Below, in pieces: positions 8,354 to 16,044 of a DNA stretch of 64,000 nucleotides. How positions within the stretch are numbered: position 1 is the first letter of the stretch; every line of letters begins with the position of its first letter. The position numbers and the translations under genes are program-made. The stretch is from Bog-756 sp963776225 (GTDB lineage: Bacteria; Actinomycetota; Acidimicrobiia; Acidimicrobiales; RAAP-2). The stretch is from contig CAVZLL010000003.1 of NCBI GenBank assembly GCA_963776225.1, positions 992,001 through 1,056,000 on the forward strand. Direction: 5' to 3'. The notes below the pieces were generated by a model. It was not told where the DNA came from. It saw only the letters and a program-made list of their open reading frames with translations, and ran no database searches.

Positions 8354-11170
8354 GTGAGCGGGGTCCGAGAGGACGGTGGGCGGGGAGACTGGGTGCTCAG
8401 CCGCCGCAGCCTGCTCGGCGGCGGGCTGGTGGGCGCGGTCGGGGTCATCGCCGGCGGGTGCGCCCCGTCCGACGGGAACACCGCGCAGGGATCGCCGGGC
8501 GGTCCGGGGCGACCGGCGGGCCTCACGGTCGACGGGCTGGACGAGCCGATCGGGCTCGACCCCTCCGACGTGTTCTTCGCCTGGCGGGTGAGCGACCCCC
8601 GGAGGGGCGCGAGCCAGAGCGCGTACCGGATCGAGGTCGAAGGGCCCGTGGTGGGACGCGCTCCGGCGCCCACGTTCTGGGACAGCGGACGGCGGTCCTC
8701 GGCAGAGCAGGCCTTCGTCGCCTACGGCGGTCCACCGCTCGCAGCCGACGCGGCCTACCGGTGGACCGTCCAGACCTGGGACGCCGGCGGGACCCCGGGT
8801 GCGCCCTCGTCGCCCGCGGTGTTCGAGACCGGACTCCGGGGCCCGGACTGGTCGGCCCACTGGATCCGCAGGCCCGCCGATCCACAGACCGAGCCCGACC
8901 AGTACACCTACGCGAGGACCGAGTTCACGCTCCCGCCGGGGCGGATCGTCCGGGCGCGGGCCTACGTGTCGGGCGACCAGCAGTACGAGCTCTCCCTGAA
9001 CGGGATCCGGGCGGGGAAGGGGCAGGCCTACAGCTATCCCGACGCCACCTACTACGAGACGCTCGACGTCACCGCGCTCCTCCATCCCGGCGGGTCCAAC
9101 GCGGTGGGTGTGGTCACCAACTGGCAGGGCCCCACCAAGGGACACCCTGCGGGCGAGCCGGGTCTCATCGCGCAGCTGTCGATCCACTACGCCGACGGGC
9201 GGCGGGTCACGGTGGGCTCCGACGGGTCGTGGCGGGTGCGCAAGGGTGCCTGGCTCCCCGGTTCCCAGCGGGACCTCGAAGGGGACCAGGTGGACTACAC
9301 CGAGCAGATCGACGGGCCCGCGCAACCGGTGGGCTGGCTGCTCCCGGGCTTCGACGACTCGAGCTGGCCGCGGGCGACCGTGCTCGGCCGGGGACCCAGC
9401 GCGCCCTGGACCCGGCTGGTCTCGGTACGGACCCGCATCGTCGAGGCGCCGGTGCACCCGGTGTCGCTCACCGTGCTGTCCAGCGGGTCGGTGGTCGCCG
9501 ACTTCGGCGCGGTGGTGGCGGCGGTTCCCACCGTACGGTTCCACCGGGGAACACCGGGGAGGACCGTGCAGATGCGCGCGGGATACCTGCTGGACGAGCC
9601 GGTCGCCGGCGAGCCCTTCGACGGAGTGCCCGGTCAGGTCTCGACCGTGCACGGCACCCAACACACCGACATGGGGTACGGCTACGTCCAGCGGGGAGGG
9701 ACCGAGGAGTTCCATCCGTTCGACTATCTCGGCTTCCGCTACTTCCAGATCGATCAACCCGGGGAGCCGCTCGGCCCCGCCGACGTCGTCGCCCTCGCAC
9801 GCCACACCGCGCTGCCCGCGCGGCCGGTTGCGACGTTCTCCTCGGACCAGCCGGTGGTCGACGCCATCTTCGGACTCGGGATGCACTCGGCGGTGTTCAC
9901 CGCCCAGGAGCAGTTCATCGACACGCCCACGCGGGAGAAGGGCCCCTGGCTCTTCGACGGGTTCAACGAGTCCTGCACCGCCATGGCGGCCGTCGGCGAG
10001 CAGAACCTGACCCGCAAGTCGTTGCTCGAGTTCGCCCAGTCCCAGTCCCGGTACTGGCCGAACGGAGCCATCAACAAGATCTATCCGACCGGAATCGGTG
10101 CGCTGGACATCAACGAGTTCACCGAGATCTATCCCGAGTGGGTCTGGCAGTACTGGCTCCACACCGGCGACACCGCATTGCTGGCCGCGGTCTACGGCGT
10201 GCTCGGGCGCGTCTCCGACTACGTGCAGCACTCGGTCTCGAAGCGGACCGGACTGGTGACGTCGCTCCCGTCCACCAACGTCTACTACGACGTCCCGGTG
10301 GTGACCCGGCTGAACGTCCTCGGGGTGAACGTCTTCCGCCGGGTCGCCGACGTGGCCGGGGTGCTGCGGCGGCCGGCGGCCGAGGTCGCCCGCCACCGGG
10401 ATCGCCAGACCCTCCTCGCCGCCGCCGTCAACCGGCGGCTGACCGGTCCCGACGGCATCTACGTGGACGGCCTCGACCCGGCCGGCACGCAGTCCTCGTC
10501 CTCCTCCCAGACCGCGAACGCCTGTGCCGCCCACTACGGGGTCGTGCCGGACGCACGGCTGGCCGCCGTGGCCGAGCACGTCTGGGGCCTCGGGATGGAG
10601 GCGCCTCCCCACACGGCTGCGGAGGTCCTGCGCACTCTCGATCTCGCCGGCCGCCACGCCGACCTGGTGACCATCCTGACCGACGCCTCCATCGACGGGT
10701 GGGCGAACATCCTGGCCCGGGGTGCGACGTTCACCTGGGAGGTGTGGGACCCCTCGGACCCCAACGGGGACAGCATGTCCCACGGCTGGGGGTCGAACGT
10801 GCTGGTCGAGATCGAGCGCGCGCTGCTCGGTGTGCGGCCGACCGGTCCCGGGTTCGCGACCTTCGCGGTGGCTCCGCCGACGGGCGGCCTGGCGTGGGCA
10901 AGAGGATCCGTGCCGACCCCGCGGGGCACCGTCTCGGTCGCCTGGAGCCGGTCCACCGGAGCCGGCACGGGCGTCGAGCTCGAGCTGGGCGTGCCACCGA
11001 ACGCCGTGGCCCAGGTCACGGTCCCCGGCACGCGCGAGGGCGACCTGACCGAGTCGGGGAGGCCGATCAGCCGGGCGGCGGGGATCCGCTGGGTCGGAGC
11101 GGCCGCCGGGCTCGCCCACCTCGAGATCGGGTCGGGGAGCTACCGGATCGTCTCCCGGTCGGCGGGATGA
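8354..11170 (+). CDS. Alpha-L-rhamnosidase, GH78, Tat-exported lipoprotein
   Basis: 938 residues, full length for GH78. The N-terminus carries a twin-arginine motif (SRRSLL, residues 16-21), a hydrophobic stretch and a lipobox-like IAGGC with Cys36, so the folded enzyme is predicted to be exported and tethered outside. Accessory beta-domains follow (Ig-like opening, then the rhamnosidase N-terminal carbohydrate-binding domain), then the (alpha/alpha)6 barrel with DTPTREKGPW (general-acid region) and the TWEVWDPSDPNGDSMSHGW segment, and a C-terminal beta-domain. It releases terminal L-rhamnose from plant or microbial rhamnosides. It heads the GH1/GH4 group; extracellular trimming followed by import and cytoplasmic beta-glucoside cleavage is a reasonable inference. 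Confidence 0.92.
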   Translation: MSGVREDGGRGDWVLSRRSLLGGGLVGAVGVIAGGCAPSDGNTAQGSPGGPGRPAGLTVDGLDEPIGLDPSDVFFAWRVSDPRRGASQSAYRIEVEGPVVGRAPAPTFWDSGRRSSAEQAFVAYGGPPLAADAAYRWTVQTWDAGGTPGAPSSPAVFETGLRGPDWSAHWIRRPADPQTEPDQYTYARTEFTLPPGRIVRARAYVSGDQQYELSLNGIRAGKGQAYSYPDATYYETLDVTALLHPGGSNAVGVVTNWQGPTKGHPAGEPGLIAQLSIHYADGRRVTVGSDGSWRVRKGAWLPGSQRDLEGDQVDYTEQIDGPAQPVGWLLPGFDDSSWPRATVLGRGPSAPWTRLVSVRTRIVEAPVHPVSLTVLSSGSVVADFGAVVAAVPTVRFHRGTPGRTVQMRAGYLLDEPVAGEPFDGVPGQVSTVHGTQHTDMGYGYVQRGGTEEFHPFDYLGFRYFQIDQPGEPLGPADVVALARHTALPARPVATFSSDQPVVDAIFGLGMHSAVFTAQEQFIDTPTREKGPWLFDGFNESCTAMAAVGEQNLTRKSLLEFAQSQSRYWPNGAINKIYPTGIGALDINEFTEIYPEWVWQYWLHTGDTALLAAVYGVLGRVSDYVQHSVSKRTGLVTSLPSTNVYYDVPVVTRLNVLGVNVFRRVADVAGVLRRPAAEVARHRDRQTLLAAAVNRRLTGPDGIYVDGLDPAGTQSSSSSQTANACAAHYGVVPDARLAAVAEHVWGLGMEAPPHTAAEVLRTLDLAGRHADLVTILTDASIDGWANILARGATFTWEVWDPSDPNGDSMSHGWGSNVLVEIERALLGVRPTGPGFATFAVAPPTGGLAWARGSVPTPRGTVSVAWSRSTGAGTGVELELGVPPNAVAQVTVPGTREGDLTESGRPISRAAGIRWVGAAAGLAHLEIGSGSYRIVSRSAG

Positions 11171-11220
11171 CGGTCGGGCCCCACGGTCCGCTCCCACGGT
11201 CCGGCCCCGTGGCCGGCTGC

Positions 11221-11226
11221 CATACT
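11221..11226 (+). promoter_or_regulatory. Extended -10 box upstream of 12-codon leader ORF
   Basis: CATACT preceded directly by TGC (an extended -10) ends six bases before ATG 11233. The first base deviates from TANNNT. It would start an mRNA at the mini-ORF, not at the GH1 start codon 35 bases further on. Confidence 0.35.
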
Positions 11227-11232
11227 GAGCCG

Positions 11233-11271
11233 ATGCACCAGGTGAGGCCCGGCAGGCGGACCCACCGGTGA
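11233..11271 (+). CDS. 12-codon leaderless leader ORF upstream of GH1
   Basis: ATG 11233 opens a 12-residue frame (MHQVRPGRRTHR) whose TGA at 11269-11271 overlaps the GTG start of the GH1 gene as GTGA. The -10 box six bases upstream suggests that ribosomes load on this mini-ORF and then re-initiate on GH1, which lacks a good Shine-Dalgarno. Its length (39 nt with stop) equals two other mini-ORFs in the window. The peptide is basic, with no run of one amino acid that would suggest classical attenuation. Confidence 0.35.
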   Translation: MHQVRPGRRTHR

Positions 11272-12788
11272 CCCCGGGGACCGACGGTGCGGCCGCACTC
11301 CCCGGCGACTTCCGTTTCGGGGTCGCAACCGCCGGATTCCAGGTGGAGGGTGGCTACAACGGGCCCGGTGAGCCGGCCAACAACTGGGCGCGCTGGGAGG
11401 CGGGCGGCAGGATCGAGCCCTCGGGGAACGCCTGTGACTTCTGGCTCCAGCCCGAGGAGGCGCTCGACCGTGCCGCACGTCTCGGGTGCGACGCTTTCCG
11501 CCTCTCGGTCGAGTGGGCCCGGCTGGAGCCGGCCGAGGGCCAGTTCGACGACACCGCCCTCGACGGCTACGCGCGGATCCTCGACGGCTGTCACCAGCGT
11601 GGGATGGAGCCGATCGTGAGCCTCCACCACTTCACCCATCCCGCGTGGCTGGGTGACGAGTTCTGGCTGGACCCCGACGCCCCGGACCGGTTCGCCGAGC
11701 ACGTCGGCCGGGTGGCGCCGGCGTTGGCGGGACGCTGCCGGACCTGGGTCACGATCAACGAGCCGAACATCGTGGCCCTGCTGGGCTGGGTCGAGGGTGC
11801 GTACCCACCGGGTCGCAGGATGGCGGTCACCGAGGCGTTCACCGTGTTGGACAACCTGCTCACCGCGCACGTGCTCGCCCACAGGGTCCTGCACCGCCTG
11901 CAGCCGGACGCAATGGTGACCGTCAACACGAGCTCGTCGTCGATCTACGAGCACGACCGGTTGCTCACCGATCTGCTGACCGTCCGCGCCGCCGGGGTCG
12001 CCCGGGACGACGTCGACCTGTGGATCGGCGAGCGGCGGGCGCTGCACGACGAACGGGTGGTGCCGGCCGGGGCGGAGCGTCTGCTCCGCCACCTCTTCGC
12101 GGCGGCCTCCCCCTACGGCGACCAGCAGCACCGCCCGGCATCCGGGGGACCGTCGGAGGGATTGCTCGACAGGCTGTTGCGATCGCGCCTGCGCACGACC
12201 GCGCCGAGGCGCGTGCTCGACGCCGTCTATGCCGACGACGGCCAGCAACGGCCACTGGATGCGACCGGCTTCGACTGGTACGACCCGATCGCCGCCCACG
12301 CGATCCGGGCCCCCGGTCATCAGACCTCGGGGGGACGCCGCTGGGAGGCCTCCCGGGCGATCTGGGACGTCGGCCCCGATCCGGGCGGGTTGGCGCGCTG
12401 GTGCGAGGTCCAGCACGAGCTGCTCCCCGGGATCCCGCTCTGGATCGTGGAGAACGGGCTCTGCAACCGGGTCCGCAACGGTCGGTCCTACCCACGACCC
12501 GACGGCTGGGACCGGCCCCGGTACCTCGCCGAGCACGTGGCCGCGGTGGTCGACGCGGTCGCCTCCGGGACGCCGATCACCCACTACCTCCACTGGTCGC
12601 TCGTCGACAATTACGAGTGGGGCTCCTACGAGCCGCGTTTCGGCATCTTCGGCATCGACCGGGTCCGCGGACCGCGGGGGTTCCGCTGGCTCGACACCGA
12701 CGCCATGGGCCAGGACTCGGCCGGCGCGTACCGGCGGATCATCACCTGGGCGCGCCAGGGTGCCGAGGGCCCGCCGCCGACCGCGTGA
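11268..12788 (+). CDS. Beta-glucosidase, GH1 family
   Basis: 506 residues of GH1. The N-terminal DFRFGVATAGFQVEGGYNG is the family opening. The acid/base Glu sits in TINEPN and the nucleophile Glu in WIVENGLCN, with the HYLHWSLVDNYEWG aglycone-site segment near the C-terminus. There is no signal peptide, so it acts in the cytoplasm on beta-glucosides (or beta-fucosides/galactosides). An insertion of about 100 residues between the two catalytic motifs (around 230-330) is arginine-rich and makes the protein longer than the usual 440-470. GTG 11268 is coupled to the 12-codon leader ORF. It lies between GH78 and GH4, which suggests stepwise breakdown of a rhamnosylated beta-glucoside. Confidence 0.92.
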   Translation: MTPGTDGAAALPGDFRFGVATAGFQVEGGYNGPGEPANNWARWEAGGRIEPSGNACDFWLQPEEALDRAARLGCDAFRLSVEWARLEPAEGQFDDTALDGYARILDGCHQRGMEPIVSLHHFTHPAWLGDEFWLDPDAPDRFAEHVGRVAPALAGRCRTWVTINEPNIVALLGWVEGAYPPGRRMAVTEAFTVLDNLLTAHVLAHRVLHRLQPDAMVTVNTSSSSIYEHDRLLTDLLTVRAAGVARDDVDLWIGERRALHDERVVPAGAERLLRHLFAAASPYGDQQHRPASGGPSEGLLDRLLRSRLRTTAPRRVLDAVYADDGQQRPLDATGFDWYDPIAAHAIRAPGHQTSGGRRWEASRAIWDVGPDPGGLARWCEVQHELLPGIPLWIVENGLCNRVRNGRSYPRPDGWDRPRYLAEHVAAVVDAVASGTPITHYLHWSLVDNYEWGSYEPRFGIFGIDRVRGPRGFRWLDTDAMGQDSAGAYRRIITWARQGAEGPPPTA

Positions 12789-12829
12789 GCCCGCGGATGC
12801 CCGGAGGGGTGCGGCGGTGGGGGGCTGGA

Positions 12830-12835
12830 TAGAGT
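12830..12835 (+). promoter_or_regulatory. Leaderless -10 box upstream of GH4 leader ORF
   Basis: TAGAGT ends seven bases before ATG 12843, the start of a 12-codon ORF. The same hexamer is used at nagB and at the 25.55 kb promoter. Confidence 0.45.
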
Positions 12836-12842
12836 GAGCGCC

Positions 12843-12881
12843 ATGGCAGTCGGTGACGGTCGGACGCGGCACGGGCCCTGA
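12843..12881 (+). CDS. 12-codon leaderless leader ORF upstream of GH4
   Basis: ATG 12843 to TGA 12879-12881 encodes MAVGDGRTRHGP. The stop is five bases before the GTG of the GH4 gene, which has only a weak ribosome site of its own. The arrangement matches the mini-ORF before GH1: leaderless start, 39 nt long, ending at the next start codon. It is probably a translational-coupling leader; no database recognition is claimed. Confidence 0.35.
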   Translation: MAVGDGRTRHGP

Positions 12882-12886
12882 GCAGC

Positions 12887-14248
12887 GTGCAGATCACCAT
12901 CGTCGGAGGCGGCAGCTACCAGTGGACGCCGGAGCTCCTTGCGGACCTGCTGGGTACCGGGTCCCTGCACGGCGCCCATCTGGTGCTCGAGGACATCGAC
13001 CCCGTGCCCCTCGAGAAGATGGAGGCGCTCACCCGTCGGCTCGCCGAGGCGATGGGCGTCCCGGTCACGGTCGCCACCTCCACCGACCAGCGGCGTGCGC
13101 TCGCCGGTGCGGACTTCGTGATCGTGACCATCTCGACCGGGGGATTCGACTCCATGGGGGTCGACCTCGAGATCCCCGCCCGCTACGGGATCCACCAGTC
13201 GGTCGGGGACACGGTCGGCCCGGGTGGCATCAACCGCTCGCTGCGCAACGTCCCGGTGCTGGTCGGCATCGCCAAGGACATGGTCGAGGTCTGTCCGGAC
13301 GCGTGGATGCTCAACATCACCAATCCGATGACCTGTCTCACCCGTGCGGTCTGCCGCGAGACCCCCCTCAAGACCGTCGGCCTCTGCCACGAGGTCGGCA
13401 ACTGGACGATGGACCTGGCCATCGCGCTCGGGCTCCCGGCAGACGCAGTCGAGGCCACGGTGGCCGGGGTCAACCACCTCCCGGTGGTGACCGAGCTCAC
13501 CGTCGACGGCGGCGACGGCTTCGCCATCCTCGCAGAGATGGTCTCCGAAGCGGGGGGACTCGACGCGCTGGTCTCACGTCCCGGTCAGGCAGAGGCCGAG
13601 GCGTTCTCGCGCCTCGACTTCGCCCGGCGGCACGTGCTCTCGCTCACCTTCCTCGACCTGTGGGGCGCAGTCCCTGCAGCCGGGGACCGGCACATCGCCG
13701 AGTTCGTGCCCTGGGCCCTCACCGAGGCATCGGGCTGGGGCGGCGAATTCAACGTCGGGCTCACCGCCATCGCCGACCGCCTGAAGCATCAGGACGGGTA
13801 CATCGCCGACGTCGACGCCTGGCTGGCCGGCACCAAGGAGCTCCAGACCTGGTTCTCAGGGGAGCTCCCCGCGCAGGTCATCGACGCCCTCGTGACCGGA
13901 TCGGCACGTCAGCTCCCCGCCAACATCCCCAATGCCGGTCAGGTCCCCGATGCACCGACCGGGGCGGTCGTCGAGTCGATCTGCGTGGTGGACGGTGACG
14001 GAATCCGCGGCCGTGACCGGGCGCCCCTCCCTGCACCCTTCGCCGAGCTGGTCCGCCGGCATGCGGCGGTCACCGAGCTCACCCTCGACGCCGCACTCGG
14101 CGGTGACCGGAGCCTCGCCACCTCCGCCTTCCTGCTCGATCCGCTGGCCGGGCGCGGCGACCTGCACCAGACGGAGGCGATGGTCGAGGAGCTCCTGTCG
14201 GGGACCGCTTCGTGGCTGCCGCAGTTCGCGACGCCCGCCGGCCGGTGA
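12887..14248 (+). CDS. GH4 family NAD-dependent 6-phospho-glucosidase/glycosidase
   Basis: 453 residues of GH4, enzymes that use NAD+ and a divalent metal to cleave glycosides by transient oxidation at C3. Seen: the dinucleotide motif GGGSYQWTPEL at residue 7, LEDID, the NITNPM loop, GLCHEVGN (metal Cys and His), GVNHLPVV (metal His) and SVGDTVGPGGI. Family members act on 6-phospho-alpha/beta-glucosides or on unphosphorylated glucosides and galacturonides; no PTS gene is seen here, so an unphosphorylated substrate is possible. No signal peptide. GTG 12887 follows the leader ORF. Neighbours GH1 and GH78 place it in glycoside breakdown. Confidence 0.9.
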   Translation: MQITIVGGGSYQWTPELLADLLGTGSLHGAHLVLEDIDPVPLEKMEALTRRLAEAMGVPVTVATSTDQRRALAGADFVIVTISTGGFDSMGVDLEIPARYGIHQSVGDTVGPGGINRSLRNVPVLVGIAKDMVEVCPDAWMLNITNPMTCLTRAVCRETPLKTVGLCHEVGNWTMDLAIALGLPADAVEATVAGVNHLPVVTELTVDGGDGFAILAEMVSEAGGLDALVSRPGQAEAEAFSRLDFARRHVLSLTFLDLWGAVPAAGDRHIAEFVPWALTEASGWGGEFNVGLTAIADRLKHQDGYIADVDAWLAGTKELQTWFSGELPAQVIDALVTGSARQLPANIPNAGQVPDAPTGAVVESICVVDGDGIRGRDRAPLPAPFAELVRRHAAVTELTLDAALGGDRSLATSAFLLDPLAGRGDLHQTEAMVEELLSGTASWLPQFATPAGR

Positions 14249-14354
14249 CCGCCGCCGAGGAGCCGTCGCCTCGCTCGCCGGGTCCGACGCTGATCAGCGT
14301 GCGCGACTGACACCGACCGCGGCACCGATCCGGACCGGGTCCCGATGAGGGCCC

Positions 14355-14366
14355 GGACCCGGGTCC
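14355..14366. promoter_or_regulatory. 12-bp perfect palindrome before the reductase gene
   Basis: GGACCCGGGTCC is self-complementary and lies six bases before the AGGAGG ribosome site. A near repeat (GGACCGGGTCC) lies about 23 bases upstream. It could be an operator or chance in GC-rich DNA. Confidence 0.2.
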
Positions 14367-14371
14367 CGACC

Positions 14372-14377
14372 AGGAGG
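14372..14377 (+). promoter_or_regulatory. Strong Shine-Dalgarno deciding the reductase start
   Basis: AGGAGG lies six bases before ATG 14384. It rejects the in-frame upstream ATG at 14345, which has no ribosome site and would add 13 non-conserved residues before the MQLGFIGLGAMG opening. Confidence 0.6.
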
Positions 14378-14383
14378 ACACCC

Positions 14384-15280
14384 ATGCAACTCGGATTCAT
14401 CGGGCTCGGGGCCATGGGCCTGCCGATGACCCGCCATCTGCTCGAAGCGGGTCACCAGGTGACCGTCGCGTCACGCAGTCCCGGTCCGATCGAGCACGCC
14501 GTCTCGCTCGGCGCCGTCGACGGGCGCTCGCCGTCCGGTGTTGCCGGGGCGGCCGAGATCGTGTTCCTCTGCGTCCCGAGCTCACCGCAGGTGGTCGAGG
14601 TGGTGGCAGCGATGTTCCCGTTGCTCGGTGCGGGCAAGGTGGTCGTCGACTGCTCGACCATCGACCCGGAGGTGGCCCGGGAGCAGCACGCACTGGTCAC
14701 CGGCACCGGCGCCGGCTTCCTCGACGCCCCGCTCTCCGGGGGCACCATCGGAGCGGAGGCGGGGACGCTGACCCTGATGGTCGGGGGGGAGGAGGCCACC
14801 CTCGACCGGGTCCGGCCGGCGATGGATGCCTTCGCCGCTCGCATCGTCCATGTCGGCGGTCCCGGGATGGGCCAGGTCGTCAAGCTCTGCAACAACCTCA
14901 TCTACGCCGCGCAGATGCAGGCGACCGCGGAGGCGACCGCGATGGCCGTCAAGTCCGGGGTCGACCTCGCCAAGCTCTACGACGTGCTCGTCCACGCGAC
15001 CGCCGACTGTGTGGCGGTGCGCACCCGGCTCCCGGTGGCGGGCGTGGTGCCCGCCAGCCCGGCCTCCAACGGATGGCTCCCCGGCTTCATGACCGACCTG
15101 ATGGCAAAGGACCTCGACCTCGCCCTCGCCTACGGCGCCCGCACCGGGGTGCCCCTCGCCTCGACCGCCGCGGTCCGCCAGACGCTGACCGCGGCGAGCG
15201 CGGCCGGGTACGGTCGGGAGGACTTCTCGGCCCTCGCCAAGGTGGTCTTCGCCCTCTCGGGTCTCGGGCAGGAGGCGTGA
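14384..15280 (+). CDS. NAD(P)-dependent beta-hydroxyacid dehydrogenase (3-hydroxyisobutyrate dehydrogenase family)
   Basis: 298 residues, normal for the family. It begins with the Rossmann motif GFIGLGAMGLPM, then DAPLSGGTIGAEAGTLT (substrate loop, family DAPVSGG) and GMGQVVKLCNN, which carries the catalytic Lys. Members reduce or oxidise short beta-hydroxyacids and aldehydes: 3-hydroxyisobutyrate, tartronate semialdehyde, threonate, sulfolactaldehyde. The stop overlaps the aldolase start (GTGA at 15277-15280), which in turn overlaps the kinase, so the three enzymes probably serve one pathway that ends in aldol cleavage of a phosphorylated sugar or sugar acid. The exact substrate is not deducible. 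Confidence 0.88.
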   Translation: MQLGFIGLGAMGLPMTRHLLEAGHQVTVASRSPGPIEHAVSLGAVDGRSPSGVAGAAEIVFLCVPSSPQVVEVVAAMFPLLGAGKVVVDCSTIDPEVAREQHALVTGTGAGFLDAPLSGGTIGAEAGTLTLMVGGEEATLDRVRPAMDAFAARIVHVGGPGMGQVVKLCNNLIYAAQMQATAEATAMAVKSGVDLAKLYDVLVHATADCVAVRTRLPVAGVVPASPASNGWLPGFMTDLMAKDLDLALAYGARTGVPLASTAAVRQTLTAASAAGYGREDFSALAKVVFALSGLGQEA

Positions 15281-16044
15281 CCACAACCGGCCCGTGGGCG
15301 AACACCCGGGCCCTCATCCTCGCGGCCGACCACCGGGCCCGCGGCATCCGGACCGTCGAGTGCTACAGCGACTACCTGGCGGCCCTGCTGGCGGCCCTTC
15401 CCCACTGTGACGGCATCCTGGCGACCGCCCAGCCGCTTTCCGACCTCGCCGCCGCCGGCCGGCTGGGCAGCGGTCACCGGACCTACCTCTCGATCAACCG
15501 GACCGGTCTGGCCGGGTCGGCGTTCGAGCTCGACGACCGGCTCGTGGCGAGTGTGGGTCGGGCGGCGCGCGACGGCTGGACCGGCGTGAAGCTCATGACC
15601 CGGATCGCCACCGACGATCCGGCCGGGGCGGCCGCACTCGAGCTGCTCGGGCGGGTCCTGGAGGAGTCGCGCCTGTCCGGCCTCGAGGCGCTCATCGAGC
15701 CGGTGTTCTGGCGTGACGGCCGGATGTCCCACCGGCCCGACGACGTGGTGATGGCCGCGGTCATCGCCCATGATCTCGGTGCGCCCCTGCTCAAGGTGCC
15801 GGTCCCCGACGCGCGTACCGGTCCGGAACGGGTCGACGCGGTCCACCGGGTGGTGGCCGCGGTGGGCGTCCCCGTCCTCTTCCTCGGCGGTCCGCGGCAG
15901 GAGGAGGGAGGCGGGGTGCTTGAGCTGGCCCGGGACGTGATGGAGGGCGGTGCCGCAGGACTGGCGGTCGGGCGGTCCGTCATCGAGGACCCTGCCCCAG
16001 CCGAGGTGGCCCGGCGACTGGCAGCGGTCGTCCACCCCCGGTGA
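15277..16044 (+). CDS. Class I aldolase-like protein (DhnA/LacD superfamily)
   Basis: 255 residues with the opening ALILAADHRARGI seen in Cgl0159/DhnA/LacD-type TIM-barrel aldolases. Candidate Schiff-base lysines are in GVKLMT and LLKVPVP; the C-terminal phosphate-binding loops VLFLGGPRQ and GAAGLAVGRSVI are typical. It would split a phosphorylated ketose or ulosonate. GTG 15277 is fixed by the GTGA overlap with the reductase stop, and its own stop overlaps the kinase GTG at 16041. Related genes occur in inositol, tagatose-type and other sugar operons. Confidence 0.75.
   Translation: MTTTGPWANTRALILAADHRARGIRTVECYSDYLAALLAALPHCDGILATAQPLSDLAAAGRLGSGHRTYLSINRTGLAGSAFELDDRLVASVGRAARDGWTGVKLMTRIATDDPAGAAALELLGRVLEESRLSGLEALIEPVFWRDGRMSHRPDDVVMAAVIAHDLGAPLLKVPVPDARTGPERVDAVHRVVAAVGVPVLFLGGPRQEEGGGVLELARDVMEGGAAGLAVGRSVIEDPAPAEVARRLAAVVHPR

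Noticed and set aside
5978..11197. A 1739-codon open frame on the minus strand
   Set aside because: It is antisense to GH13, the GH78 gene and others; composition is Arg/Gly/Pro/Val-rich with no domain, as expected from GC-rich codon shadows. The same applies to long frames at 11067-12872(-), 19322-21625(-), 18051-19538(-) and 37332-39611(-).
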